A stretch of 64,000 bases of DNA. Origin: CAUJIW01 sp963205175. Lineage in GTDB: Bacteria > Pseudomonadota > Alphaproteobacteria > Sphingomonadales > Sphingomonadaceae. The notes under the pieces are model-generated. The model was not told where the DNA came from and made no database searches. It worked only from the letters and a program-made list of their open reading frames with translations. The stretch is from the NCBI GenBank assembly GCA_041060555.1, contig JBEUDS010000001.1; one strand, 5' to 3'. Every line of letters begins with the position of its first letter. The stretch's first letter is position 1. Positions 26,721 to 36,554 of the stretch are shown one piece after another. The position numbers and the translations under genes were made by a program.

Positions 26721-28121
26721 TCAGCGCGCCAGATACTTGTCCAGCGTCTGCTGGAACTGGCGGATACGCATTTCCTGATAGTTGCCGAACTCGACCTTGT
26801 TGTTGGCGGAAGCCTTCAGGCCGTCCTGGACATAGGGCAGGTTGTCCATGTCCTGGTCGAGGATGGGGCCGAACGACCCCCAGTCCTTGTAGGCGGACCA
26901 TGGCTCGTCCGGGCCCAGCAGGTGCATCGGCACCGCGCGCGGCATCGGCGCGTCCTTGGGTTTGCGGAACAGCATCCGCACTTCCATCAGGGTATGGTCC
27001 TGGTCCGGCCACGGCCGCCAGCGATAGACGATGTTGGCCATGAAGCCGCCCCACGGCGAGAAGTTGGGGAAGACATTGTAGGTCCAGTTCTCCAGCACGT
27101 CGGCGTCGGTGGCTTCCGACGCGTCGTAGCCGAGATCTTCCAGGTAGATCTTGCGGTGAGCCGCCGCCAGGAGGTGGCGGGCCTTCTGGCCGGGCTCGAC
27201 CTTGAGCGCGTCGAGCGTCGGATCGGAGCGGCCGGCGAACTGCTTGTAGCTGTCGATGATGTCCTGCTCGCTGACCCCGGTGCCATAGAGGTGCGGCGAG
27301 ATCACGCCGAACGGCTGCACCGCCCGGTTCACGTTGTCGCCGTAGATGTCGTAGCGGCTGTTGGCGTCACCGAGGAAGGGCAGGATCTGCGGGTGCGTCT
27401 CCAGCGAGTGCCAGGCCTCCATGAACGCTTCCATCACCGCCTTCCAGTTGGCCGGCACCACCTTGGCCACCCACAGGCCAGTGTAGCACTCGTCCAGCCG
27501 CCAGCGCTCGAAGTGCTTCGGCAGCGGGTCGAGGAAGTCGAGCAGGTCCGGCGCGTCCGGGTCTTCATTGATGAAGATGAACCCCATCCAGCGGGCCACC
27601 CGCACTTCCGGCAGCTGCATCTTGTCGTCGGTGAGGTGGGCGAAGTCCCAGCGGCAGGGGATTTCCTTGATGCTGCCGTCGATGTTCCAGGTGAAGGCGT
27701 GGAACGGGCAGCGGAAATCCTTGGCCGGGCCGCTGTCCAGCCGCAGCTTGCGGCCGCGATGCAGGCAGACGTTGGCGAAGGCACGCACCGAGCCGTCCTG
27801 CTGGCGCACCAGCAGATACGACTTGCCGACATTCTCGTAGACGACGGTATCCCCGACCTCCGGCATCTCCTCCTCGCGGGCGGCGAACTGCCAGACCTTC
27901 GGCCACAGCTTGGCTTTCTCCCGGGCGAAGAACTCGGGCGCGAAATAGCGGTCGGCGGCAATCGCCTCGGAGCCGAGATAGCGGGTGCTCTCGGCGGCGA
28001 TGAAATCCGGCAGCTTCAGGCCGCGGCTGTCATCCTCCAGCAGGTCGCTCCACAGCGGTCCCTCGCAGCGGGCATTCGCCAGCGCGTCGAGGTTCACGCC
28101 CTTCGCATCGCTATCGGCCAT
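26721..28121 (-). CDS. Rieske non-heme iron oxygenase, alpha subunit
   Basis: This 466-residue ring-hydroxylating-type oxygenase large subunit has a Rieske [2Fe-2S] site at Cys119-x-His121 and Cys138-x2-His141 (CLHRGRK ... FRCPFHAFTW). A mononuclear iron site follows in NWKAVMEAFMEAWHSLETH, which supplies the two His ligands and a bridging Glu where many members have Asp. Such enzymes take electrons from a ferredoxin/reductase. No reductase or beta subunit is nearby, so it is probably a homotrimeric alpha-only type. The ATG at 28121 gives MADSDAKG. A longer start at 28154 is possible. The substrate is unknown. Confidence 0.86.
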   Translation of the reverse strand: MADSDAKGVNLDALANARCEGPLWSDLLEDDSRGLKLPDFIAAESTRYLGSEAIAADRYFAPEFFAREKAKLWPKVWQFAAREEEMPEVGDTVVYENVGKSYLLVRQQDGSVRAFANVCLHRGRKLRLDSGPAKDFRCPFHAFTWNIDGSIKEIPCRWDFAHLTDDKMQLPEVRVARWMGFIFINEDPDAPDLLDFLDPLPKHFERWRLDECYTGLWVAKVVPANWKAVMEAFMEAWHSLETHPQILPFLGDANSRYDIYGDNVNRAVQPFGVISPHLYGTGVSEQDIIDSYKQFAGRSDPTLDALKVEPGQKARHLLAAAHRKIYLEDLGYDASEATDADVLENWTYNVFPNFSPWGGFMANIVYRWRPWPDQDHTLMEVRMLFRKPKDAPMPRAVPMHLLGPDEPWSAYKDWGSFGPILDQDMDNLPYVQDGLKASANNKVEFGNYQEMRIRQFQQTLDKYLAR

Positions 28122-28205
28122 CGAACAGACTCCCTTTTCCCAGCACCCAGGCATTCGTTGGCGCCTGTTATGGCACGAGCGGCGCCCGGCTGTGGCCTAA
28201 CACAA

Positions 28206-28246
28206 CCGCGAGACTGGTGGCCGCGAGACTGGTGGCCGCGAGATGG
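28206..28246. repeat. Short 15-bp tandem repeat
   Basis: CCGCGAGACTGGTGG occurs twice in tandem from 28206, followed by an 11-base partial third copy. It is in the short gap between the Rieske gene start and the VWA gene stop. I see no gene or clear regulatory role. Confidence 0.8.
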
Positions 28247-28261
28247 CGCGGGACGGGACGA

Positions 28262-29437
28262 TCAGCGGATCAGTTCCCGCATCGCCCGGTCCAGCCCGTC
28301 CAGCGTCAGCGGGAACATGCGGCCTTCCATCAGCGTACGGACGATCTCGGTGGACTGGCTGTAGCGCCAGTGCTTCTCGGGTACCGGGTTCAGCCACACC
28401 ATGTGGGGATAGATGTGCGAGAATCGTTCCAGCCAGACCTGGCCGGACTCCTCGTTCCAATGCTCCACCGAGCCGCCGGGGTAGGTGATCTCATAGGGGC
28501 TCATCGCCGCGTCGCCGACGAACACCACCTTGTAATCGTGCGGGTATTTGTGCAGCACGTCCCACGTCGGCGTGCGTTCCGACCAGCGCCGGCGGTTGTC
28601 CTTCCACAGGCTCTCGTACGGGCAGTTGTGGAAGTAGAAGAACTCCAGGTGCTTGAACTCGGAGGTCGCGGCCGAGAACAGCTCCTCGCACAGCTTGATG
28701 TGCGGGTCCATCGAGCCGCCAATGTCGAGGAACAGCAGCACCTTGACCGCGTTGTGGCGCTCGGGCCGCATCTGGATGTCGAGCCAGGCCTTGCGGGCGG
28801 TCTCGCGGATGGTGCCGTCGAGGTCGAGTTCCTCGGCGGCGCCGGTGCGGGCAAACTTGCGCAGCCGGCGCAGCGCCACCTTGATGTTGCGGGTGCCCAG
28901 TTCGACGTCGTTGTCGAGGTTGCGGAACTCGCGCTTGTCCCAGACCTTGATCGCCCGGTTGTGCCGGCTCGATTCCTGGCCGATGCGCACGCCCTCGGGG
29001 TTGTAGCCATAGGCGCCGAACGGCGACTTGCCGGCGGTGCCGATCCATTTGTTACCGCCCTGGTGGCGGCCCTGCTGTTCCTCCAGACGCTTTTTCAGCG
29101 TCTCCATGATCTCGTCCCACGAGCCCAGCGACTGGATCTGCGCCATCTCCTCCTCGGTGAGGTAGAGTTCGGCCAGCTTGCGCAGCCATTCCTCGGGGAT
29201 TTCCACCGCCTCGGTGCCGAAGCTGGTCTCCAGCCCCTTGAACACCTTGCCGAACACCTGGTCGAAGCGGTCGAGCAGGCTTTCGTCCTTCACGTAGGTC
29301 GCCCGCGACAGATAGTAGAAGTCCTCGATCGACAGGCCGATGACGCCGGATTTCAGCGCCTCCAGCAGGATCAGGTGCTCCTTCAGCGAGGCGTTGATCT
29401 TGGCCTCGCGCAGTTCGGAAAGGAAATTGAGAAACAT
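28262..29437 (-). CDS. CoxE-like VWA domain protein
   Basis: This 391-residue protein has a helical N-terminal region (about 1-200) and a C-terminal von Willebrand A domain. The MIDAS motif is LLFLDIGGSMDPH (Asp-x-Gly-x-Ser). Later segments include YKVVFVGDAAMSPYEI and MVWLNPVPEKHWRYSQST. Proteins of this kind (CoxE class) work with MoxR AAA ATPases in metal-centre insertion or protein remodelling. A matching MoxR ATPase starts the same minus-strand cluster about 3.5 kb upstream, with three metabolic genes between. No cox or mox target genes are nearby, so the client is unknown. Confidence 0.86.
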   Translation of the reverse strand: MFLNFLSELREAKINASLKEHLILLEALKSGVIGLSIEDFYYLSRATYVKDESLLDRFDQVFGKVFKGLETSFGTEAVEIPEEWLRKLAELYLTEEEMAQIQSLGSWDEIMETLKKRLEEQQGRHQGGNKWIGTAGKSPFGAYGYNPEGVRIGQESSRHNRAIKVWDKREFRNLDNDVELGTRNIKVALRRLRKFARTGAAEELDLDGTIRETARKAWLDIQMRPERHNAVKVLLFLDIGGSMDPHIKLCEELFSAATSEFKHLEFFYFHNCPYESLWKDNRRRWSERTPTWDVLHKYPHDYKVVFVGDAAMSPYEITYPGGSVEHWNEESGQVWLERFSHIYPHMVWLNPVPEKHWRYSQSTEIVRTLMEGRMFPLTLDGLDRAMRELIR

Positions 29438-29530
29438 GGTCGGTCCAGAAAACAGCGGCTTGTGAAGGCCCCACCATGGGGACGCGGCGGAGCGGGATCA
29501 ACAGTAATCCGATTTTACCCGGCCGCCAAA

Positions 29531-29562
29531 CCGTGACAGGGCGGTGCCGTGACAGGGCGGTG
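29531..29562. repeat. Tandem duplication of 16 bp
   Basis: CCGTGACAGGGCGGTG is repeated twice without a spacer, and the second copy is followed by TCACG. It lies between the hydroxy-acid dehydrogenase stop (29570) and the VWA gene. TGACA...TGTCA pairs could fold into a small hairpin. Confidence 0.75.
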
Positions 29563-29569
29563 TCACGCA

Positions 29570-30700
29570 TCAGGCCGCGTCGAGCAGGTGGCGGCCGGCC
29601 TGACGCAGGTCGGTGCAGCCGGTCAGCGCCATCGCCACTTCCAGTTCCTGGCGCAGGTGTTCCAGCATCGACGCGACGCCGGCCTCGCCGCCGGCGGCCA
29701 GCGCGAAGGCCCAGGCGCGGCCGAGCAGGCAGGCGCGGGCGCCCAGCGCCAGCGCTTTCAGTACGTCGAGGCCCGAGCGTACGCCGCCGTCCATCAGCAC
29801 CGCCAGATCGTCGCCGACGGCATCGACGATGCGCGGCAGGGCGGCGATGCTGGACAGTACGCCGTCGAGCTGACGACCGCCGTGGTTGGAGACGATGACG
29901 CCTTCGGCCCCCAGCGCCCGGGCCTGGCGGGCGTCCTCGGGGTCAAGAATGCCCTTGATGACGATCGGGCCCTGCCAGCTCTGGCGCACCCATTCGAGGT
30001 CGCGCCAGGTGACGCTGGGGTCGAAATTGGCGCGAATCCAGTTCCAGTAATGCGCCATGCTCTGGCCGTCGGTGACGGCCGAGGCGATGTTGCCGAAATT
30101 GTGCGGCCGGCCGTTGAGATAGACGTCCCAGAACCAGCGCGGGTGGCCGAGGCCGTCCCACGCCTGCGCCAGCCGGCCGGCGGCGGCGTTGCGCGCCTCG
30201 CGGTAGCGGGCGCCGGGCACCGGCAGATCGACGGTAAACACCAGCACCGGCGCGCCGGCGGCCTGGACGCGCGCCAGCAGCTCGCGCATGTAGCCGCGAT
30301 CGCGGATCATGTAGAGCTGGTACCAGGGCGGTGTCTCGACGTTGCGACGCAGTTCCTCGATGGCACAGATGCCGACGGTGGACAGGCAGAACGGCACGCC
30401 CTGGCGCTCGGCGGCGCGCGCCGCCTGCACCTCGCCGCGCCGGGCGTACATGCCGGCGAAACCGACCGGCCCCAGCGCCACAGGCATGCCCAGCGTCTGG
30501 CCGAACAGTTCGGTGCTGAGCGACAGCGCCGAGACATCCGCCAGCACCCGCTGGCGCAGCGCCAGGGTCTGGAAGTCGCGCACGTTGCGGGCCAGCGTCT
30601 CCTCGGCATAGGCGCCGCCGTCGATGTAGTCGAACAGCACCCTGGGCAGGCGACGGCGGGCAAGCGCGCGGAAGTCATCAATGGTGACGGCAGTGCTCAT
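29570..30700 (-). CDS. FMN-dependent alpha-hydroxy-acid dehydrogenase (LldD-like)
   Basis: This 376-residue flavoprotein oxidises an L-2-hydroxy acid such as L-lactate, mandelate or glycolate. Family marks are FDYIDGGAYAEETLARNVRDF, ALGPVGFAGMYARRGEVQAARAA, and PWYQLYMIRDRGYM. The phosphate/active-site block VSNHGGRQLDG contains the catalytic His and Arg, and LMDGGVRSGLDVLKALALGA follows. The ATG at 30700 starts MSTAVTIDDFRALARRRLP. The frame is open much further upstream, but that part is low-complexity and overlaps the next gene's end. It lies 59 bases after the phosphotransferase/P-loop gene. The exact substrate is not determined by sequence. Confidence 0.9.
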   Translation of the reverse strand: MSTAVTIDDFRALARRRLPRVLFDYIDGGAYAEETLARNVRDFQTLALRQRVLADVSALSLSTELFGQTLGMPVALGPVGFAGMYARRGEVQAARAAERQGVPFCLSTVGICAIEELRRNVETPPWYQLYMIRDRGYMRELLARVQAAGAPVLVFTVDLPVPGARYREARNAAAGRLAQAWDGLGHPRWFWDVYLNGRPHNFGNIASAVTDGQSMAHYWNWIRANFDPSVTWRDLEWVRQSWQGPIVIKGILDPEDARQARALGAEGVIVSNHGGRQLDGVLSSIAALPRIVDAVGDDLAVLMDGGVRSGLDVLKALALGARACLLGRAWAFALAAGGEAGVASMLEHLRQELEVAMALTGCTDLRQAGRHLLDAA

Positions 30701-30759
30701 GGTGCGGTGTTCCCCCGGTTGGTGCCGGGCAAGACAGTGGCGGGCAGGCGCGCGCGCCG

Positions 30760-32286
30760 TCAAGCGTCGAGCAGGTCGCGGGCTTCCGTCAGCACGGCGG
30801 CGGATGGCCGGTCGGTGGCGAGGCGGTGCCAGTCGAGCCGGCCGAGGCGCTCCTGCTGCTGGCGGCGGATCACGCTGGCCGTGGCGTCGGAGGCGTCCCC
30901 GCTGCGCGCGTCCGCCCGTGCTTCCAGCAGGGCGGCCGGCGCCTCCAGCCACAGCCCGGTGAACGGCACGGCGTGCCGTGTGGCCAGCGCCTCGACGCGC
31001 CGACGCGAGGCGGGATGCAGGAAGGTGGCATCGGCGATGACGCTCCAGCCGCGTCGCAGCGCCGTGCCGGCCTGCCGGGTCATCACCGCATAGACGCGGC
31101 GACTGACCCCGGCGGTGTAGGCGCCGGCCGGCAGCGGCGTTTCCGGCGTCATGCCGTGCAGGCGCTTGCGGATGCCGTCGGAACGCAGCCAGATGGCGCC
31201 GGGCACCGGCGGCAGGGTGGGCGCCAGCGCGCCGGCCAGCGTCGACTTGCCACTGCCGGACAGGCCGCCGACGGCGATCAGCCGGGGCTGGCGGGCTTCC
31301 AGAAAGGCCAGCGCGGCGCGCGCATAGTCGTCACCGGACCGGCCTTCCAGCGTCGCCACCATGGCCCGCACGGCCGCCCGCACCGCCAGGTAGAAGGGTA
31401 GCAGCGACAGGCCGGCATAATCGCCGGTGGCTTCCAGATAGCGGTTGAGCAGCCGGCTGGCATAGTCGGCGCGGCCGCGGTCGGCGAGATCCATCACCGG
31501 AAAGGCGAGATCATACAGCAGGTCGGTGCAGGCGATGTTGTCGTCGAACTCGATGGCGTCGAACGGCGTCGGCTGGCCTTGCCACAGGCACCAGTTGCGC
31601 AGGTGCAGGTCGCCGTGGAGGTGGCGCACCAGCCCCGCCCGGCGGCGGCGCTGGATTTGCGGCAGATGGGTGGCCAGCCCCGCGCCCAGGGCGGCGACCA
31701 GGCGGTCGCGACAGGCCGGCTCCAGCGTGTCCGGCCCGGCGGCGCGCAGGCCGGCACAGAGGTCGGTGACGGTACGGGTGAAGATGCGGCGGGTGAAGTG
31801 GCGTGGCGCCGGCGCGGCGGCAGCATGCAGGGCGACGATCCGGTCCGCCATGGCGTCGACCAGTGCCGGCGTCAGCGTGCCGGCGGCCAGCAGCCGGTCG
31901 AACTGGCTGGCGTCGGGGAAACGCGCCATCGATACCAGCCAGTCGACCGCCGGCCCGTCGACTTCCTGGCCATCACCGCCGCGCGCCAGGCCGCCGTCGG
32001 GCGTGCGGGTGACGGGCAGCAGGCGGTAGTCGAGCCCCGGCGCGAAGCGGCTGTTGATGGCGACCTCGCGTGCGCAGGCCGTGTGGCGCAACGCCAGCGT
32101 TGAATAGTCGAGGAAGGGAAAGCGGCGGGCGCGCTTGAGCTTGAACACGCGGTCGGGCAGCAGGAACAGGTGATGGCCGTGGGTGGTCACCCGCTCGGGC
32201 GTCTGTCCGCCATGCGTGGCGGGGTCGGCGAGAAACGCCACCACCGCGCTCTGGCCGGCCTCGCCAAGGTCGGGCGCGCCGGTCAT
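30760..32286 (-). CDS. Phosphotransferase-P-loop kinase fusion protein (APH/AAA)
   Basis: This 508-residue protein fuses two kinase-like modules. The N-terminal module (about 1-330) is aminoglycoside-phosphotransferase-like, with the Brenner motif HGDLHLRN at 224-231 and IEFDDNIACTDLLYDLAF as the metal-binding segment. The C-terminal module (about 335-508) is a zeta-toxin/gluconate-kinase-like P-loop domain, with GGLSGSGKST at 340-349 and VIADATFLHPASRR. This architecture is widespread in proteobacteria as a bifunctional APH/ATP-binding protein. I do not know a characterised substrate, and it should not be read as drug resistance. Its start overlaps the udk stop by 4 bases. Confidence 0.85.
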   Translation of the reverse strand: MTGAPDLGEAGQSAVVAFLADPATHGGQTPERVTTHGHHLFLLPDRVFKLKRARRFPFLDYSTLALRHTACAREVAINSRFAPGLDYRLLPVTRTPDGGLARGGDGQEVDGPAVDWLVSMARFPDASQFDRLLAAGTLTPALVDAMADRIVALHAAAAPAPRHFTRRIFTRTVTDLCAGLRAAGPDTLEPACRDRLVAALGAGLATHLPQIQRRRRAGLVRHLHGDLHLRNWCLWQGQPTPFDAIEFDDNIACTDLLYDLAFPVMDLADRGRADYASRLLNRYLEATGDYAGLSLLPFYLAVRAAVRAMVATLEGRSGDDYARAALAFLEARQPRLIAVGGLSGSGKSTLAGALAPTLPPVPGAIWLRSDGIRKRLHGMTPETPLPAGAYTAGVSRRVYAVMTRQAGTALRRGWSVIADATFLHPASRRRVEALATRHAVPFTGLWLEAPAALLEARADARSGDASDATASVIRRQQQERLGRLDWHRLATDRPSAAVLTEARDLLDA

Positions 32287-32939
32287 GGCACGCGGATTGT
32301 CAGGTGATGGTCGATACGGGCGGCGATGCGCGCGGCGAAATCGGCGACGCTGGCCTCAAGGGGACGCGGCTGCTCGGGCTCGTGCAGCACCAGGTCGGCG
32401 ACCGCGCGGCCGGGCTCGGTGAACAGCCGGTGCATCGGCCGCACGGTGGCCAGATACTGCTGCACCACCGAGTCGATGGTGCGGCCCCGTTGCGCCACGT
32501 CGCGCAGCATCCGCCGCGACAGCCGCACATCGTCGGGCACGTCGATATAGACGGTGAGATCGAACTGCCGGCGCAGACCGGGGGAGGCCAGCAGGTGCAG
32601 CCCCTCCAGCACCATCACCGGTGCCGGGCCGACCCGCAGCGTGTCGGTGGTGCGTCGGTGGCTGGTGAAGTCGTAGCGCGGCTGCCGCACCGTCTCGCCG
32701 CGCCGCCAGGCGGTCAGGTGGTCGGCCAGCAGGGCGTGGTCGCGCGCCTCCAGATGGTCGAAATTCACCGCCAGCGGGTCGAACCCGGGCCGCGCACCGT
32801 GGTCGTGGTAATAGTCGTCCTCGCTGATCAGCACCGCGCCACGGTCCGCCAGCTTGTCCACCAGCGCCCGCGACACGCAGGATTTGCCCGACCCCGACCC
32901 GCCGGTGATGGCGACGAAGAAGGGGGCAGGGGCGCTCAT
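32283..32939 (-). CDS. udk: Uridine kinase-like P-loop kinase
   Basis: This 218-residue kinase phosphorylates uridine/cytidine or a related substrate. It has Walker A GGSGSGKSC, ISEDDYYHD, NFDHLEARDHALLADHL and VLEGLHLLASPGLR. The lid arginines are in SRRMLRDVAQRGRTIDSVVQQYLATVRPMHRLFTEP. These match the uridine kinase/phosphoribulokinase family closely. It begins 27 bases after the MoxR gene stop and overlaps the next gene (ATGA), so all three are likely cotranscribed. Confidence 0.88.
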   Translation of the reverse strand: MSAPAPFFVAITGGSGSGKSCVSRALVDKLADRGAVLISEDDYYHDHGARPGFDPLAVNFDHLEARDHALLADHLTAWRRGETVRQPRYDFTSHRRTTDTLRVGPAPVMVLEGLHLLASPGLRRQFDLTVYIDVPDDVRLSRRMLRDVAQRGRTIDSVVQQYLATVRPMHRLFTEPGRAVADLVLHEPEQPRPLEASVADFAARIAARIDHHLTIRVP

Positions 32940-32966
32940 GTTGCGGGTGCCTGTGGTCGGACGGGC

Positions 32967-33815
<849 letters not shown>

Positions 33816-33994
33816 GGCAAGGGTCTTTCGATAAAAGGGTCTGAAGTGAAGCCGTAGCCTAGAGGCGGTGGCCGGCCAGGGCAATGCGCGATGATGCTCT
33901 AAAATATTATGTTGTCGATAGTTAATGACCTGGCAAGAAAGCGGTATTAGAGTTGTCCCATCGTCGAGTGGCCTGAGAGTGCCAGGGGCAGCGC

Positions 33995-34744
33995 ATGAAG
34001 ATTTCTGAACCTCGTCGACCCGCCGCGAGCCCCGTGGTTGGCGGCGTGTCCCGTGCTGGCGGCGTGACGCCGGCGGCGCCGGCGGGGGCGGCGGCGCCAA
34101 CGGCACCGGCGAATCCGGTGGACCAGGTGAAGCAGACCCTGCTCGGCATTCCCGCTCATGAGCTTACCGAGCGGGTGCGCGAGGCGCTGGTGACGCTGAT
34201 GTCCGAGGTCGAATCGCTGCGTCGCGAACTCGACCGCAGTCAGCAGCGCATTCTCGAACTGGAGAAGCTGGCGGATACCGACACGCTGTCACCCATCGCC
34301 AACCGCCGCGCTTTCGTGCGGGAACTGGCGCGGGTGATGAGCTATGCCGAGCGTTACGCGGTGCCGACCTCGCTGCTGTTCTTCGATGTCAACGATCTCA
34401 AGATCATCAATGACACCTATGGCCATCCCGGTGGTGACGCCGCGCTGATGCACGTGGCCGACACGCTGGTCTCCAACGTCCGGGTGTCGGACGTGGTGGG
34501 CCGCCTGGGCGGTGACGAATATGCCGTCATTCTCACCCATGCGACCGAGGAGCAGGCGCAGGTGAAGGCCGACAGTCTGTCGAAGGCCATCGCCGAGCGC
34601 CCGGCGATGTTCGGTGACAAGATGATTCCGGTCAGTGCCTCGGTTGGCGTGTATTCCTTCGGTCCCGGCGAAACACCGCTCGATGTGCTCGCCAAGGCCG
34701 ATGCGGCCATGTATCGCCGCAAGCAGGCGCGCAAGGCGCGCTGA
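33995..34744 (+). CDS. Soluble diguanylate cyclase (GGDEF domain)
   Basis: This 249-residue protein makes cyclic di-GMP. It has an Ala/Pro-rich N-terminus (about 1-40), a coiled coil (EVESLRRELDRSQQRILELEKLAD) and one GGDEF domain. DTLSPIANRRAF and LFFDVNDLKIINDTYGHPGGD supply the metal ligands. The A-site is GGDEY, an active variant, and the inhibitory I-site RVSD lies five residues before it, so product feedback is predicted. There are no membrane segments or sensory domain, so the input signal probably acts through the coiled coil. It diverges from the MoxR gene. Confidence 0.92.
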   Translation: MKISEPRRPAASPVVGGVSRAGGVTPAAPAGAAAPTAPANPVDQVKQTLLGIPAHELTERVREALVTLMSEVESLRRELDRSQQRILELEKLADTDTLSPIANRRAFVRELARVMSYAERYAVPTSLLFFDVNDLKIINDTYGHPGGDAALMHVADTLVSNVRVSDVVGRLGGDEYAVILTHATEEQAQVKADSLSKAIAERPAMFGDKMIPVSASVGVYSFGPGETPLDVLAKADAAMYRRKQARKAR

Positions 34745-34761
34745 ACGGCCCGCGAGGTGTG

Positions 34762-35823
34762 TCAGCGGGTGGTGGGACGGACCGCGAAGGAGCCGCTGCG
34801 CAGGAAGCGACGGGTCGCCTGAACAACCGTCGGATTCTGCGCCATGCCCATGTGCATGACGGGCAGCACCAGAAAATCATCCATGTTGTCGGTTCGGGTC
34901 TCCTCGACCTTGACGATGCCGTCGTCATCGCCGGCGAGCACCGGGTTGAAGCCAAGCGTGTTGCCGCGGCCGCCGGCAATGACGCCAAACCGCACTGATT
35001 TCGGCATGGTGCCAATGAACTTCGCACGCTCCGGCAGCAGGTCGTTGGCCGACGCGGTGACCGCGGCGCGTGCCAGCGGCCGCAGCATCGAGGCCAGTGT
35101 CGCGCCCTGGTTGGGGGTGCCCAGCATCACCACGCCGGTAACGGGGACGGGCAGGCGCTCGAACGACGGCCGGGCCAGTGCCGAGCGGGTGACCAGGCCG
35201 CCAAGACTGTGGGCGATGATGGTCACGCTGTCGTAGTCGCGCGGATCAAGGTTGAGCAGTACCCGTTCCAGGATGTTGCCATGCAGGATCAGGCTCTGCT
35301 CGGTGGAAGGGTAGGTGACGGAGGTGACGCTGTAGCCGTCGGCTTCCAGGCCGCGCTGCATCGGTCCCCAGATATTTTCCGCCGACGCCAGGCCATGCAC
35401 CAGCAGCGCGAGCTTGCGGCTGCGCGGGCGGACGTTCTCCTTCCAGCGCAGATAGGCGAGGGCCTGCCGGCAGACCGGCTCGCTGCCGCGCGCGCGCAGC
35501 CGCTGTTTGCCGTCCACCAGCCGGAACTGGCCGGAGTAGAAATGCTGCTGGATTTTCCAGCCATCGTAGATCAGCCAGTCCGACCACAACGAGGGAGATT
35601 CGATCTGCACCGGTACCGGTTTGACCATGCCGGTTGCCGGCGGCTGCGGCTGCGGCGCCGGGATCACGGTGGCGGCAGGCTCGGCAGGCGCTGCCGGCGG
35701 CACCGCCACCGGCTTGTTGTCGCCGGCCTTCTGGCAACCGGCCAGGGTCAGCATGGACAAAGAGAAGGCCGCCAGAATGGCGGCCTTGCTCAAAGGATAA
35801 CGCGGTGCGCGCCGGGGGGCCAT
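34762..35823 (-). CDS. Lipoprotein alpha/beta hydrolase (lipase-like)
   Basis: This 353-residue protein has a lipoprotein signal peptide (lipobox LAGC near residue 30), a Pro/Ala-rich linker of about 40 residues, and an alpha/beta hydrolase domain. The domain has the oxyanion motif LLVHGLASAENIW, the nucleophile elbow IIAHSLGGLVTRSAL, and VVMLGTPNQG. The late acid and His lie in GDDDGIVKVEET and LPVMHMGMAQNP. It resembles triacylglycerol lipases and PGAP1-like hydrolases. It starts 6 bases after the atpF stop, with its GAGG ribosome site on the atpF TGA, so it is coupled to the F0 ATP synthase operon. The substrate is unknown. Confidence 0.82.
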   Translation of the reverse strand: MAPRRAPRYPLSKAAILAAFSLSMLTLAGCQKAGDNKPVAVPPAAPAEPAATVIPAPQPQPPATGMVKPVPVQIESPSLWSDWLIYDGWKIQQHFYSGQFRLVDGKQRLRARGSEPVCRQALAYLRWKENVRPRSRKLALLVHGLASAENIWGPMQRGLEADGYSVTSVTYPSTEQSLILHGNILERVLLNLDPRDYDSVTIIAHSLGGLVTRSALARPSFERLPVPVTGVVMLGTPNQGATLASMLRPLARAAVTASANDLLPERAKFIGTMPKSVRFGVIAGGRGNTLGFNPVLAGDDDGIVKVEETRTDNMDDFLVLPVMHMGMAQNPTVVQATRRFLRSGSFAVRPTTR

Positions 35824-35829
35824 GGCGCC

Positions 35830-36543
35830 TCAGTGCAGCCGCTGCCCGACATCGGCAATGGCGGTGTCGACGAGCTGGGCGCGTCCTGCGTCGGACAGCT
35901 TCTCGGCGATCAGCTTGCGGGCGGCTTCCGCGCCGATGCTGGCGGCGGTTTCGCGAATCTCGTCAATCGCGGCGCGCTCGGCGGCCGCGATCTTTGATTC
36001 GGCGACTTCCCGGCGACGCGCCGCCAGCGCCTCGGCTTTCGCCCTGGCGTCGGCGATGATGCCGCTGGCCTCGTTGCGCGCGTTGGCGACGATCTCCACC
36101 GCCAGCGCATCGGCTTCCGCCTTCTTGCGCTCCTGCTCGGCCTTCAGCGCTTCCGCTTCGGCCCGCAGGCGCTCGGCCTGGTCGAGCTGGCTGCGAATGC
36201 CGGCGATCTGGCCATCGAGGGCCTTGCCGATGGCGGCCGGCACCTTCTTCCACAACAGGACGCCGATGAACAGCAGCATCCCGACCGCGACCCAGCCGGT
36301 GGCGTCGAGCGCCAAGAAGGTGTCGTGGTGGGCGGCCTCGCCATGCGCGTCAGCGGCTTCGGTGTGTGCCTCGGCCGCCGCGTCGCCATGGCTTTCGCCA
36401 GGAATGGCGGGGGCGTCGAGGTCGGGGCTGGTGGTCACCGGTGCCTCGCCGACGGCCGGCATGTTCGCCATGTCGTGCAGGGCGGGCGTGTCGGTGTCCA
36501 TGGGAGAGCCGGATGCCATGATGTCTGATGCAGTGTTGCTCAC
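35830..36543 (-). CDS. atpF: ATP synthase F0 subunit b with a long acidic/His-rich N-terminal extension
   Basis: Subunit b forms the peripheral stalk joining F0 to F1. The canonical part starts near residue 80: one membrane helix (about 82-98, GWVAVGMLLFIGVLLWKKVP), then a long charged coiled coil ending in an F1-binding tail. The protein is 237 residues, while b is usually about 160. The first 78 or so residues are an extension rich in Asp, His, Ala and Met (SHGDAAAEAHTEAADAHGEA) that would face the periplasm. It is the second of the two b-type genes, as expected in alphaproteobacteria. An ATG further down (MASGSPMDT or MDTDTPALH) is possible but would still leave about 65 extra residues. 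Confidence 0.9.
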   Translation of the reverse strand: MSNTASDIMASGSPMDTDTPALHDMANMPAVGEAPVTTSPDLDAPAIPGESHGDAAAEAHTEAADAHGEAAHHDTFLALDATGWVAVGMLLFIGVLLWKKVPAAIGKALDGQIAGIRSQLDQAERLRAEAEALKAEQERKKAEADALAVEIVANARNEASGIIADARAKAEALAARRREVAESKIAAAERAAIDEIRETAASIGAEAARKLIAEKLSDAGRAQLVDTAIADVGQRLH

Positions 36544-36554
36544 GCGCGGACTCC

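Noticed and set aside
30760..32286. Aminoglycoside resistance gene
   Set aside because: The phosphotransferase domain is fused to a P-loop kinase in a widespread housekeeping-type architecture. The Brenner motif alone does not show drug modification.
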